DNA of 64,000 bases from Streptomyces marincola (GCF_020410765.1 NZ_CP084541.1:987001-1051000), one strand, 5' to 3'. Shown: positions 25,761 to 36,900, counted from the first letter of the stretch. The notes: a model not told the origin generated them from the letters alone. Program-made: numbers and translations.

Positions 25761-28700
25761 TCACCGCCCGCCACCGAAGTGGACCGGCGCGTGCCAGGCT
25801 CCCCGGCCGCTTCCGGCGGTGCAGCCGGCGGCATAGCAACGCCAGTACCAGTCCCCTCTTTTTCGCCGCCGCAGGTCGACCTCGTCTCCCCCGCAAACGC
25901 CGCAGCGGGGCGGTACGGCGAACGTTTCGGCGTGTTCGTGCGCGAGGATCTTGCGGGCGAAATGGGCTCCGCGAATGGTCAGCATGATTTCGCGGGACCG
26001 GCTCTGGGACAGCGCGTTGAGGCTGCCGAGCAAGACGGTCCGCTCGTCGATGACGACGATCTTCTGGTGCATGTCGTGCACCGGCACGACGGTGTCCACG
26101 ACGGACCGCAACCGCCGCACCAGATCGGTCCGCTTACCCTGCTGGTGATCACTGGGATCGCGGACGAACACGGTCACCCGCACGCCGCGGCCCACCGCCT
26201 CCGCCAGCACGGGAAGCAGGGTGACCAGGCGATTGGCCGTCCAGGGCGACCAGATCCACAGGGAAGCGCGCGCCTCGGCGATCCGGGCGCTGAGCGTGTC
26301 GAAGAAGGAGAGCTCGTCATCCACCGTCGCGACCTCGACATGCCGCTCCAGAACATCTGCCAGCCGGGAGCCGAACGGGCCCAGCTCCGGCCCCGGAGCA
26401 TCGGCGGGCGCGACGAGCCGACTCGCGGGCACCGTCCGGACGCGCCGCTCCCTGATCAGCTCCCTGAGCTGCCCGAGCGCACCGGTGGGCCGCGCGTTGT
26501 CGACACGCCACCGGCTGCCCACGACGTACAGACGCGTCTGCGTCCGGGTCACCGCCACGTTGAACAGCCGCAGACCGTCCCGTGCCCACGGGCCGTCCGG
26601 CGGCCGGCGGGTGGCCTCGGCCATCCACAAGCCGCTGTTGTAGTCGTCCTCGACCATGTCGAAGATGACGATGGGGAACTCCCTGCCCTGGAACCGGTGT
26701 GCTGTCCCCACCTCGGCCGGCAGCCGGCCGCTCCCCTCGATGTCGCGCAGCGCCTCCAGCGTCATCTCGGCCTGCGCGGTGTAGGGCGTGACGATGCCGG
26801 CGGCCTCGCCGTCCTCCTGGTGCAGTTCCACCAGGGCGCGTGACAGCAGAGCACCGGCCGGCCACCAGCCGCTGCTGCGGCTCACCAAGTGGACCAGGGC
26901 GAGCTCACGCAGGCCGTCGGTGTCCACCAGCACGATCTCGGGGTCGTCCTCGGACCGGGCCTGTGCCCGCCGGACCACGCCAGGCCCCGCCTTGAGCGTG
27001 CCGTCGTAGGCCAGGGAGTTGGCCAGCGCCATGACGTCCATGCCGAACCGGTGCTGGACGTCGAGCACCACGCACCCGTCGTCTCGGGCGGCATCCGCCG
27101 CCGAGTGAATACCGAAGTGCTCGAAGACCTCCGTCAGCAGCCAGCGTTTGACGTCCGCCCGGCCCTTGCCGGCGAGCGACGACTTGACCGGGCCGAGCTG
27201 CATGAAGTCCCCGAGCAGCACAGCGGTTCGCCCGGCCTTGCCGACCGCAAGCAGGATCTCCGGCAGTGTCGCCGTCCCGGCCTCGTCGACCAGCACCAGG
27301 TCGTAGGCCCCCTCGAAAACCGCCTTGTTGGTGCGGAAGCGGGCCAGGGTGGTGGCGACGAGCCGCGCGGCGCCAATGATCTCTCCTTGCGCGTCGCGTG
27401 CCAGCCTCTCGTACTGTTCCTGCACCTCCGCGTACCGCTTCTCCAACGGGTCACGGTGCGCCTTGTCGGCGGTGACCTGGGCGCGCAGCCGTTGGACCCG
27501 CGCGTGGTCGCGCGGGTGGCCACGCCGTTCGGCCTCCGCCACCCGCGCCCACGCGGATTCGGTCTCCGGCAGCATCGAACGCAGCTCAGCGGCACGCGAT
27601 GTCGCGGCCTCCGCTTCCCGGGCCCGAGCACGACTGCTCGCAGCCGCCTCACGGGCACCCTTCTCCCGGTCCGCGATGTCGTCCCTGGACAACGTGATCC
27701 CGGCCCGCCGCCGTTCGATGTCGGCGGTCATGGCCGGGCGGGAGCGGACCAGCACCGCGCGGGCATGCTCGGCGTCGGCTCGCGCGCTTTCCGTGGCTTC
27801 CCGGGACCGCCGAGCCGCTTCCCTGGCTTCCGCCAGCGAGCCCCGGGTCCTGAACCTGGCGAAACCCGACCGCGTTTCCAGCTCATCGAGGCGCGCCTGC
27901 GCGCTGTCCCTCTCCTGTCGCGCGACCAGTTCTCCCGCCTCGAACTGCGCCACGGACTCCTCGACACGCTGAAGCAGCGCGACGGCCTCGTCGTGTGCGT
28001 CCCAGTCGCGCCTCGCCGCCTCTGCCAGCCGCAGCGCACGTCGGGCGGCCTCGTCGCGCGCCCGGGCCTCGGCGGCGCGGGTTACGGCGCGTTCCGCGGC
28101 CTGCTCGGCCTCCGCCAACTGTGCCCGTAGCCGCTCGGGGCTACCGCCGACCCGGGCCAGCATCGCACCGTCGCGGGCGTGCGCCTCCGCGTCGAACTCC
28201 GCGAGCCGAGGAACCAGGGCTGCGAGTTCCGTCTCCCGACCACGCATCTCGGCCAGCTGCCCGGCGAGGGTACGACGCTGCGCCTCGACTCCGGCCAGGC
28301 GGTCACGCACCATGAGGGACAGGCACACCGAGGCGTCCTCCGCGATGTCACGTAGGTGCGGCGGCCCGACCCGCACCACGTCGCCCTCGCCGTGCCGTCC
28401 TTCCTTGACCACCCCGAGCAGGGCGTTGTCCACGGCGATGTTGGTCGCCGAAACCAGGAGGACCCGCTTCCCCGACGAGATGAGGTCACTGATCGCGCGC
28501 CGCAGGACCGTGGTCTTCCCCGTGCCGGGAGGCCCCCAGACCAGCCACAACCCCTCCCCGGCACAGGCCCGGTAGGCCAGGTCCTGGGCAGGCAGGAGGA
28601 CATCCCCCGACAGACCGGCCGGAGCGAGACGGCCACCGGCTCGGCCCTGGGCAGCCTGCTCCGCCAGCGGCGCGTCACTCAACCCCGTGATGCCCTCGCG

Positions 28701-29045
28701 CAGGGCCTTCAGCAGAAACGCCGGCGGCTGGGGTCTGACCCACAGGTACGGCTCGGGCAGGTCGGCGAACTCGGCGACACGCACCCGCAGCGCCGTTCCG
28801 TCCTGGTAGACATCCATGACGGGGTAGCCGGCCTCGACCTCGTCCTCGTCGGGCCCCGCGAGCCGGGTACCGTCGCCGGCCAACTGGTCGGGTGACACCT
28901 CGGAGCCACGGATGTCGACCAGGTAGCGGCCCGGCTCCGCGCCGGCCACGGCTCGGCCTATGCGACGCCACCGTCGGCGCCTGGAGGTGCCTTCCCGCGC
29001 GATCTGCGTGTCGAGTGCCGTGACGACCTCTTCCCGCCAGCCCAC
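25761..29045 (-). CDS. SF1 (Upf1-like) helicase with coiled coil, PLD nuclease and zinc ribbon
   Basis: 1094-aa protein. After an N-terminal domain of about 150 residues come Walker A GPPGTGKTT (about 171-179) and the SATNIAVDNALL motif. A highly charged coiled coil follows (about 240-520). Walker B DEAGTA lies near 584, then LLGDFMQLGPV, GTAHRFQGREFPIVIFD and FNVAVTRTQTRLYVVGS. A single phospholipase-D HKD motif, MHQKIVVIDERTVLLGSLN, starts near 988; one copy implies a dimer. A C-terminal CxxC...C...C ribbon follows (CGVCGG, WRCYAAGC). GTG 29045 has a strong AGGAGGG site. It is divergent from pglW and is followed by the DUF4011 helicase gene after 112 nt, suggesting a two-gene operon. PLD nucleases are also used by DISARM (DrmC), but no DISARM core gene is present. 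Confidence 0.82.
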   Translation of the reverse strand: MGWREEVVTALDTQIAREGTSRRRRWRRIGRAVAGAEPGRYLVDIRGSEVSPDQLAGDGTRLAGPDEDEVEAGYPVMDVYQDGTALRVRVAEFADLPEPYLWVRPQPPAFLLKALREGITGLSDAPLAEQAAQGRAGGRLAPAGLSGDVLLPAQDLAYRACAGEGLWLVWGPPGTGKTTVLRRAISDLISSGKRVLLVSATNIAVDNALLGVVKEGRHGEGDVVRVGPPHLRDIAEDASVCLSLMVRDRLAGVEAQRRTLAGQLAEMRGRETELAALVPRLAEFDAEAHARDGAMLARVGGSPERLRAQLAEAEQAAERAVTRAAEARARDEAARRALRLAEAARRDWDAHDEAVALLQRVEESVAQFEAGELVARQERDSAQARLDELETRSGFARFRTRGSLAEAREAARRSREATESARADAEHARAVLVRSRPAMTADIERRRAGITLSRDDIADREKGAREAAASSRARAREAEAATSRAAELRSMLPETESAWARVAEAERRGHPRDHARVQRLRAQVTADKAHRDPLEKRYAEVQEQYERLARDAQGEIIGAARLVATTLARFRTNKAVFEGAYDLVLVDEAGTATLPEILLAVGKAGRTAVLLGDFMQLGPVKSSLAGKGRADVKRWLLTEVFEHFGIHSAADAARDDGCVVLDVQHRFGMDVMALANSLAYDGTLKAGPGVVRRAQARSEDDPEIVLVDTDGLRELALVHLVSRSSGWWPAGALLSRALVELHQEDGEAAGIVTPYTAQAEMTLEALRDIEGSGRLPAEVGTAHRFQGREFPIVIFDMVEDDYNSGLWMAEATRRPPDGPWARDGLRLFNVAVTRTQTRLYVVGSRWRVDNARPTGALGQLRELIRERRVRTVPASRLVAPADAPGPELGPFGSRLADVLERHVEVATVDDELSFFDTLSARIAEARASLWIWSPWTANRLVTLLPVLAEAVGRGVRVTVFVRDPSDHQQGKRTDLVRRLRSVVDTVVPVHDMHQKIVVIDERTVLLGSLNALSQSRSREIMLTIRGAHFARKILAHEHAETFAVPPRCGVCGGDEVDLRRRKRGDWYWRCYAAGCTAGSGRGAWHAPVHFGGGR

Positions 29046-29177
29046 GAACCCTCCTGTCCTCGTGACGTGCAGGCGATGCGGAACCTTCCAGTCCTACCAT
29101 CCGGCTGGTCGCGGCGTGTGCGGAACGGCACAGAAGATCACGGAAGTTTCCGGCCGCTCCTCCCGGCTTGGTAGGTC

Positions 29178-29206
29178 CTTCACCTGTCGTCCGCACCCGT
29201 TACGAT
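29178..29206 (+). promoter_or_regulatory. Candidate pglW promoter
   Basis: -10 TACGAT (29201-29206) with TTCACC 16 nt upstream, inside the 227-bp divergent region between the PLD helicase and pglW. Confidence 0.35.
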
Positions 29207-29272
29207 CTGGGCTGGGAGATCCAACGGATACGCGCGGCACCAACGGCGACAGGACGAGGCGGGGGACGGCGC

Positions 29273-32200
29273 ATGCGGGACGGCCGGTGGGTGACGGTCA
29301 CCGAATCGGAGTTCCAGCACGAGCGGCGCGGACTCGACGCGATCCGGGAGCGGCTGCCGGACGCCGACCCGTGGCGGGCCTGGTCGAATTTCACCTTCAC
29401 CGCCGCCACCGGACACGTCCGGGAGGTGGACCTGCTGGTGGTCGCCCCCGGCGGGATCTACCTGATCGAGCTGAAGGACTGGCACGGTTCGGTCGAGTCA
29501 CGCAACGGCACCTGGTTCCAGACGCAGCCGAGCGGCCGGCAGGTCCCGCACGGCAACCCCTTGCACCTGGCGAACAAGAAGGCCAAGGAACTGGCGGGGT
29601 TGCTGGCCCGGCACGGCGGGCCGAAGGTCTGGGTGTCCGAGGCCGTGTGCTTCACCGAACCCTCGCTGAGCCTGCGGCTGCCCGCCCACGACCGGCACGG
29701 CATCTACACCGTGCCGCAGTTGCTGGAGACGCTGAACGCCCCGCCTCGCGAGGAACGGAGGCGGATCGACCGCACGCGGTCCCGGGAGATCAAGGGAGCG
29801 CTGGAACGGGTCGGCATCGCACGCAGCGACGCCGAGTACCAGGTCGGCCCCTACCGTCTGAAGCGCAAGGCGTTCGACTCGGGCCCGACCTGGTCGGACT
29901 ACGAGGCCAGGCACACAGAGCTGCCCGAGGTGGCGCGGGTCCGCGTCTACCTGCGGGAGCGCGGTTCTGACGCCGGACTGCGCGCATCGGTCGAGGCGGC
30001 AGCCCGCCGGGAGGCCGCGGTACTCGGCCGCTTCCGGCACCCGGGCGTGGTCCGGATGAAGCAGTACCACCCATCGGGCCATTCCGCCGGCCCCGCGCTG
30101 ATCTTCGACTACGACACCAGAACCCTGCGGCTGGACCAGTACCTCGCCCAGTTCGGCGACAAGCTGGACATGCTCGGCCGTTTCGCGCTGGTCCGCCAGC
30201 TCGCGGAAACGGTCCACTCGGCGCACCGCAGGCGCCTGTACCACCGGACGCTCGCCGCGCGCGCCATTCACATCGTGCCTCGCGACCGCGGCCGGCAGCC
30301 GGGCCGCGAGGCGGAGGACGCCGGCTGGCTGCACCCGTTCCTCCAGATCTCGGACTGGCAGGTGGCGGTCCAGCGCGCCCCCGACCAGGGCGCCCCGGGC
30401 TCCGACCGCCCTCCGGCGCCGACCACTTTCTCGACGTTCTCGCACGCGGGCGCCCACGTCGCCGAAGGCTCCGACCCCTACCTCGCGCCGGAGCTGACCG
30501 CGTTGCGCCCCGACCCGGTGCGACTGGACGTGTACGGGCTCGGCGTACTGACCTATCTGCTCGCGACGGGCAGGGCACCGGCCGCGAGCCAGGCGGAGCT
30601 GCTGACCCGCTTCGAGGCCGGTCAGGGCCTGCGGCCGAGCGCCGTGGTGGACGGCATGTCGGAGTACGTCGACGAGCTGGTACAGGCTGCGACGGCCTAC
30701 AACCCCAACGAGCGGCTCTCCTCGGTCGAGGACTTCCTGGAGATGTTGGAGGTCGTCGAGGACGAACTCACCGCGCCGGCCGTCCCGCAGGCCCCTCCTC
30801 CGCCCGCCGCTCCCGAGAAGGACCCTCTGGAGGCGGTCGCGGGCAATGTGCTCGCGGGCCGTTGGTCGGTGCTCCGCAGGCTCGGCACCGGGTCGACGAG
30901 CCGCGCGTTCCTCGTCCAGGATCTCGCGGCCGACGACAGCGCCGGCAGAACGCTCGCCGTACTGAAGGTCGCCCTGTCGGAGAGCCGGGGCGAGGTGCTG
31001 GCCCGCGAAGCGGAGGTGATGGCACGGCTGCGGCCCCACTCGGGGATCATCCGCCTCATCGAGCCCGAGCCGCAGACCATGGGCGGCCGGACGGTCCTGG
31101 TCCTTGAGTACGTCGGTGACGAGCGGGAGGCCGAATCCACCGCGTCGGGCACGGGCCGCACCCGGCTGCGCGGAGCGGACACGGTCGCGCGGCAGCTGCG
31201 GGACCTCGGGCGCCTGTCGGTGGACCAGCTGGAGGCTTACGGCGACTACCTGTTCGGCGCGGTCGACTTCCTCGAAGGCGAGGGGGTGTGGCATCGCGAC
31301 ATCAAGCCCGACAACATCGCCATCCGCGTCCGCCCCAATCGCACCCGCGAACTGGTACTGATCGACTTCTCCCTGGCCGGTTACCCGGTGCGGGAGACCA
31401 CGGCGGGCACAGACGGCTACCTGGACCCGTTCATCGGGACGCTCACCGGGCGCTCGGTGTACGACGCGCACGCCGAACGCTATGCCCTCGCCGTCACCCT
31501 GCACGAGATGGCGTCCCGCGAACTGCCGGTGTGGGGCGACGGCAAGGTGTCACCGCGGCAGACCGACCCGGCGGCCGAGCCCTACCCACGGATCATGGCG
31601 GATGCCTTCGATCCGGCGGTCCGCGATGGGCTGGTGGCCTTCTTCCAGAAGGCGCTGCACCGCGACGCGGGGGAACGCTTTCCCGATCTCAAACCCATGC
31701 GGGACGCCTGGAAGAAGATCTTCCTCGACCTGTCGGAGACCAAACCCTCGTCGAGGCGCGCCCGCCCCACCTCTCACTCTGCGCCGGCCGAGGCCGAGTC
31801 GGTCGAGGGTTCCCTCCCTGTTCTGCCGGAAGCCGAAGAGGAGAGCGCCGCGGAGCTGCGCGACCGTCTGGCGGCCCAGGCGGAACGCGGCACACCGATC
31901 TCTGCCTCCGGCCTGAGCCCCGCCGCCGAGTCGTTCGTGTACGGGCTGGGCCTCCACAACGTCGGCGACCTGCTCGACCACAGCCAGCGGCAGTTGGTCA
32001 ACGCCCCCGGCCTTGGCGCCAAGACCCGCAACGAGGTACTTGGCCGGATCAAGGAATGGCGGCAGCGGCTCGCGGAACAGCCCGCCGCACCCCTGACCCC
32101 CGCGGGCCGGAAGGCCGCCAAGGAAGAGCTTTCCGCCGCGGCGGACACCATCGCGACAGAGGTGGCCGCGCACGGCGACGCCGCCGCCATTCCGGAACGC

Positions 32201-33937
32201 ACGCTGCGCACCATCAGCCTGGACACGCTGGCGACGCTGTTCGTCCCGCCCTTGCGCAAGGACGGCACGAACCGCAACGAGTGCGAAATGGTCCGGCTCC
32301 TCCTGCGGCTGCCGGACGAGCGCGGAGCCGTCCCCGACATAGGGGTCTGGCCGAAACAGAAGGACGTCGCGGAAAAGCTGGGCCTTTCCGCCGGCCGCAT
32401 CCCGCAGATGCTGAAGAAGCAGCGCCCACGGTGGAAGAAGATGCCTCCGGTGCAGGCGTTGCGCGCCGAGATCCTCGACCTGCTGCGTGGCCTGGGCCGC
32501 ACCGCGTCGGCCGCGGAGATCGCGGACGCGCTCGTGCTGAGTCGCGGCACCCTGTTGCCGCGGCGCGAACAGCGTCGTGCACTGGGCCTGGCGGCGGTAC
32601 GGGCCGTGGTGGAGGTCGAGGAGTACGCCCCGGAGGAGGCCGGCTTCCGGCACGTGCCGAACCGGGACGCGGTGGACGCGAGCATCGGCGCCGGGCTGCT
32701 GGCCCTTGAGGTCGGCCCGGACGACGCACCGGAAACCCCATCAGGCCCCGGCCTGCTGAACTACGCGCAGCGGCTGGGCAAGGTCGCCGACCGGCTGGCA
32801 CGCCTGGAGACCCTGCCAACGGCCGCCACGGTGCTGGGCGAACTGGCCGCGATCGCACCACCGAGCGCGGTCGTCGAGTGGGACGAGCGTCGCCTTGTGG
32901 AGATCGCGGCGGCGGCTTCGCGGGAAGCCGCCACGACCCCACGCCTCGAAATCTATCCGCGGCGCCTGCCGCTGGTGCGGGCGCTGCGGCTCACGCAGGC
33001 CGGTCTGGTGCGGCGCATCCCCGGGGTGCCGGACTCGCACCAGCCGGGGCTGACCGTCACCGAGATCCACGAGCGGGTTCTCTCCCGTTTCCCCGAGCTG
33101 CTCAACGACCGGGGCGAGCGTTCCCTGCCCTCGGGCGCGCAGCTCACGAAGGCGCTCCGAGAGGCCGGCTTCGACCTGGTGCTCTCCACTCGCGAGGACA
33201 CCCGCACCATGCGGTACCTGCCGCGCCGGGCGCACACCGAGTCGAGCTACCTGTCGTCCGGGGTCCGCCGCCAGGAGACGGATCTGGTCACGGCCGCCGC
33301 GTCGTTGCTGTACGCGGACGACCCGGAACTGGCGAGCGCGGCCACCGCGGAGGACCAGCTGGTCGCCTCGGCACCCCGGGACGGCTTCCGGGTGCTCACG
33401 GTACGGACGGGCCTGGCGCGTGAGGCGGAACGGGAGCTGGAGAGCGGACGGTTCGGGATCACCCGCGCCGTGTCGGTGACGGCGGTGTTCCTGGACGCGC
33501 TGCACGAACTGGTCGATGCCCGGCCGAAGCCGACGTGGGAGACCATCCTCAAGGCGGACGGGGCGGAGCCCGGTACGAAGGCGGCGATGAAGTTCGCCGA
33601 GTACGCGCGCACCGCGTGGGGCGTGGCCGAACCGCGGCTGAGCGCGTTGCTCACCGTGGATGACACGGCCTCGGCCCGGACGCCGGTGCTGCTGACGGAC
33701 GCCGGCGCGTTCGCCCGGTACGACGCGATGGGCGTACTGGACCGGCTGGCCGAACGCGCGCGTGGCGGTGGCCGAGGCCTGTGGCTGCTGTGCCCGCAGA
33801 GCGACCCGACGCGCCCGCCGCGTCTTGGCGTGACGGCGGTGCCGTACCAGGCGGGCCTCGGCGAGTGGATCGTGGTGACGGACGGGTGGGTGGACAACGT
33901 GCACCGGTCCGGAGTGGTGGGACGACGGGAGACGTGA
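29273..33937 (+). CDS. pglW: BREX type 2 Ser/Thr kinase PglW
   Basis: 1554-aa kinase of the phage growth limitation system. Domains: NERD nuclease-related domain (about 10-130; DLLVVAPGGIYLIELKDW); a kinase-like fold (about 200-500) whose catalytic loop reads HRTLAARAI at 324, so it looks inactive; a second kinase (about 526-815) with GTGSTS, VLKVAL, HRDIKPDN at 674 and DFS instead of DFG; a helix-hairpin-helix (about 885-935; GLGLHNVGDLL, NAPGLGAKT); an HTH-like segment near 1028; and a long C-terminal region of unknown function. ATG 29273 follows GGGGGA; the longer frame from 29168 lacks a ribosome site. It lies 4 nt upstream of pglX, so they are coupled. Confidence 0.93.
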   Translation: MRDGRWVTVTESEFQHERRGLDAIRERLPDADPWRAWSNFTFTAATGHVREVDLLVVAPGGIYLIELKDWHGSVESRNGTWFQTQPSGRQVPHGNPLHLANKKAKELAGLLARHGGPKVWVSEAVCFTEPSLSLRLPAHDRHGIYTVPQLLETLNAPPREERRRIDRTRSREIKGALERVGIARSDAEYQVGPYRLKRKAFDSGPTWSDYEARHTELPEVARVRVYLRERGSDAGLRASVEAAARREAAVLGRFRHPGVVRMKQYHPSGHSAGPALIFDYDTRTLRLDQYLAQFGDKLDMLGRFALVRQLAETVHSAHRRRLYHRTLAARAIHIVPRDRGRQPGREAEDAGWLHPFLQISDWQVAVQRAPDQGAPGSDRPPAPTTFSTFSHAGAHVAEGSDPYLAPELTALRPDPVRLDVYGLGVLTYLLATGRAPAASQAELLTRFEAGQGLRPSAVVDGMSEYVDELVQAATAYNPNERLSSVEDFLEMLEVVEDELTAPAVPQAPPPPAAPEKDPLEAVAGNVLAGRWSVLRRLGTGSTSRAFLVQDLAADDSAGRTLAVLKVALSESRGEVLAREAEVMARLRPHSGIIRLIEPEPQTMGGRTVLVLEYVGDEREAESTASGTGRTRLRGADTVARQLRDLGRLSVDQLEAYGDYLFGAVDFLEGEGVWHRDIKPDNIAIRVRPNRTRELVLIDFSLAGYPVRETTAGTDGYLDPFIGTLTGRSVYDAHAERYALAVTLHEMASRELPVWGDGKVSPRQTDPAAEPYPRIMADAFDPAVRDGLVAFFQKALHRDAGERFPDLKPMRDAWKKIFLDLSETKPSSRRARPTSHSAPAEAESVEGSLPVLPEAEEESAAELRDRLAAQAERGTPISASGLSPAAESFVYGLGLHNVGDLLDHSQRQLVNAPGLGAKTRNEVLGRIKEWRQRLAEQPAAPLTPAGRKAAKEELSAAADTIATEVAAHGDAAAIPERTLRTISLDTLATLFVPPLRKDGTNRNECEMVRLLLRLPDERGAVPDIGVWPKQKDVAEKLGLSAGRIPQMLKKQRPRWKKMPPVQALRAEILDLLRGLGRTASAAEIADALVLSRGTLLPRREQRRALGLAAVRAVVEVEEYAPEEAGFRHVPNRDAVDASIGAGLLALEVGPDDAPETPSGPGLLNYAQRLGKVADRLARLETLPTAATVLGELAAIAPPSAVVEWDERRLVEIAAAASREAATTPRLEIYPRRLPLVRALRLTQAGLVRRIPGVPDSHQPGLTVTEIHERVLSRFPELLNDRGERSLPSGAQLTKALREAGFDLVLSTREDTRTMRYLPRRAHTESSYLSSGVRRQETDLVTAAASLLYADDPELASAATAEDQLVASAPRDGFRVLTVRTGLAREAERELESGRFGITRAVSVTAVFLDALHELVDARPKPTWETILKADGAEPGTKAAMKFAEYARTAWGVAEPRLSALLTVDDTASARTPVLLTDAGAFARYDAMGVLDRLAERARGGGRGLWLLCPQSDPTRPPRLGVTAVPYQAGLGEWIVVTDGWVDNVHRSGVVGRRET

Positions 33938-33941
33938 CGAA

Positions 33942-36900
33942 GTGATCGATCGCAAGGCACTGCTGACCGACCTGATCAAGCAGGTGAAGGCGGCCGAGGC
34001 GGACCTCGGCCAGCAGGTCGCGGACGGCGAGGCCCTGCTCAAGCCGCTCCGTACGGAGTTCGGCGAGCTGAAGGACGCGGGGGCGTGGAGCCCGTGGCTT
34101 GAGGAGAAGCTGGCCGAAGTCCCCGAGGAACGGGCGGACCGGCTCAGAGCGGCGGAAGCGGTGGCGGGGCGGCTGCGCGCCGAGTACGACACGGCGTTCA
34201 AGCTCGGCCGTACGGGCGCGACCTGGTCGGCGTGGCTCGGCGAGCGCGTCACGCAGGTCGCGGTGGCGTGGGTGCTCGGCACGGTGTTCGTGCGATTCTG
34301 CGAGGACAACCGCCTGATCCCGGAGCCGTTCCTCGCGGGGGCCGAGGAGGAACGCCGGGACCTGGCGGAAGCCCGCTACGCCCAGTACGTCGAGGTCGAT
34401 CCCGACCCCACCTACCGGGGCTGGCTTGAGCAGGCGTTCGACGAGATCGGGGCGGGCCAGGCCGGAAAGCTGCTGTTCGACCGCCGTCACAACCCGCTGT
34501 ACCAGATCCCTCTGTCACACGACGGGGCGCGGGCCTTGGTGCAGTTCTGGCGAGAGCGCCGCGAGGACGGCTCGCTGGTCCACGACTTCACCGACCCGCT
34601 GAACGAGGACGGCACCGAGGGATGGGACACCCGGTTCCTCGGCGACCTGTACCAGGACCTGTCGGAGTCGGCGCGGAAGACGTACGCGCTGTTGCAGACT
34701 CCCGAGTTCGTCGAGGAGTTCATTCTCGACCGCACCATGAACCCGGTGGTGCGGGAGATGGGCGACCGCTTCGGCGAACTGAAGATGATCGACCCGACCT
34801 GCGGCTCGGGCCACTTCGTACTCGGCGCGTTCCGCCGCATGGTCCGCCTCTTCGCGGAACGCCGCCCGGGCCAGGACCTCCACGAACGCGTCCGCATGGC
34901 CCTGGACGCGGTCCACGGCGTGGACATCAACCCCTTCGCGGTGGCGATCGCCCGCTTCCGCCTGCTGCTGGCTGGAATGGCAGCAGCGAACGTGCGTACC
35001 CTCGCACACGCCAACAGGTACGACTGGCCTATCCATATGGCGGTAGGCGACTCTCTGATCACAGATCGCCAGACAGAAATTGGCGTACGCAACACCACGG
35101 GGCAAGGGGAGCTGGAGTTCGCGACTCATCAATCAGATGAGGCGACAGAGTTCACCTACTCCACAGAGAATACACATGAACACGCCGGCATCCTCACCCC
35201 AGGCCGCTACGATATCGTAGTCGGCAACCCGCCATATATCACCGTCAAAGACAGCCGTCTGAACAAGCTGTATCGCAAGCTATACAAATCATGCTCTGGC
35301 TCCTACGCTCTTTCGGTGCCTTTCGCGGAACGTTTCTTCCAACTAGCCAAAGGCGCCACGCTCGACGGCACGCCATACGGCATGGTAGGGCAAATTACAG
35401 CGAACTCTTTTATGAAGCGGGAGTTCGGGACCAAGCTGATCGAAGAGTTTTTCGCACACAAGGTCGAGCTCACCGAGGTCGTGGACACTTCAGGCGCCTA
35501 TGTCCCTGGACACGGGACTCCAACCGTCATTCTGATCGGCCGCAGACGGTCTGGTGCAGCGCGAGAGTCGACGGTACGGACCGTGCGTAGCGTTAGAGGA
35601 GAGCCGACCGTACCTGATGACCCTGCGAGAGGACTTGTGTGGCACGCGATCAGCCACCAAATCGATCTTCCGGGCAGCAAGAGCGCATGGGTATCGGTGG
35701 ACGACCTAGACCGTACTCGATATTTCAACAGGCAGCCCTGGGTCCTTGCCGATGGCGGGCTGGAAATGATTGAGACCCTAAACAAGAGTGCCAAATGTAA
35801 ACTAGCCGCCATCACTGAAGTCATCGGCGCCGGGGCAGTCACACGCGAGGATGACGTCTACATGATTGGGAGGGCGGCACTGGAGCGATTGCGCGTTGAA
35901 CCAGAGCACCAACGCTTTCTCGTCGAAGGCACAGAGGTACGGGACTACTCGCTAAAGGATCCAGTGCTGGCACTATGGCCATACTCCGAGACGACCTTGC
36001 GCCCTCACGCGTCAACAAGCACCGAACGGATTCTGTGGCCCTACCGCGCACGGCTACGGAGTCGAGTGGCTTTCGGGAAAAATCAAATCGAAAGGGGACT
36101 GAACTGGTTCGAATACTCAATGTTTTTCCGCTCCCGCTTCAACTCTGCGATGTCGCTAGCTTTCCCATTCGTCGCCACCCATAACCACTTCTTCCTCAAT
36201 CAGACCCAGAAAGTATTCATCCGGACAGCGCCCACTATCATTCTGCGCGGCAACGCCGGAACGGAAGATTACCTCGAATTGCTCGGCGCGCTCAATAGCT
36301 CGACAGCCTGCTTCTGGCTCAAACAAGTCAGCCACAACAAGGGTAGCACGATCGACACCCGGGGAGCCAGACAATCCACGGTCCCCTTTGAAGACTTCTA
36401 TGAATTCACAGGAACCAAACTCGGCGAATTCCCGATCCCTTTCGGTATCACTTCAGAGCTACCCGCGCAAATGCAGGACCTGGCCCTTGAGCTAGCAGAT
36501 TCCGCCCCACAGCACATTACGCGCTCGACTCCACCACTCGCCATGAAACTCAAGGAGGCCCACTCAAGATGGGAAAAAGTCCGCGCGAAACTCATCGCTC
36601 TCCAAGAGGAAGCGGATTGGCAGTTTTACCGACTCTACCGGCTACTTGATGTCGATCTTTGCGTTACGACGGAGAAGACACCCGACATCGCGCTGGGCCA
36701 AAGAGCCTTCGAGATCGTTCTCGCGCGGCGCGTCGCGAGGGGGGAAGCGTCAGACGAGTGGTTCAAGCGGCATGGGTCGACGCCGATCACTGAGATCCCC
36801 GAGCACTGGCCGGACGCCTACAAGGAAGTTGTCCAGAAGCGGATCGATGCCATCGAGTCGAACCGTGCCATCGGGATGATCGAGCGGCCGGAGTACAAGC

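Noticed and set aside
25649..25834. Start of the DUF4011 protein at 25834
   Set aside because: It would overlap the upstream gene by 74 bp, and the extra 62 residues are low-complexity; GTG 25648 has a GGAGG site and begins near the conserved domain. Not excluded.
25761..29045. DISARM system based on the PLD-containing helicase
   Set aside because: DISARM needs drmA and drmB with DUF1998 plus a methyltransferase; none is present, and the surrounding genes are clearly BREX type 2.
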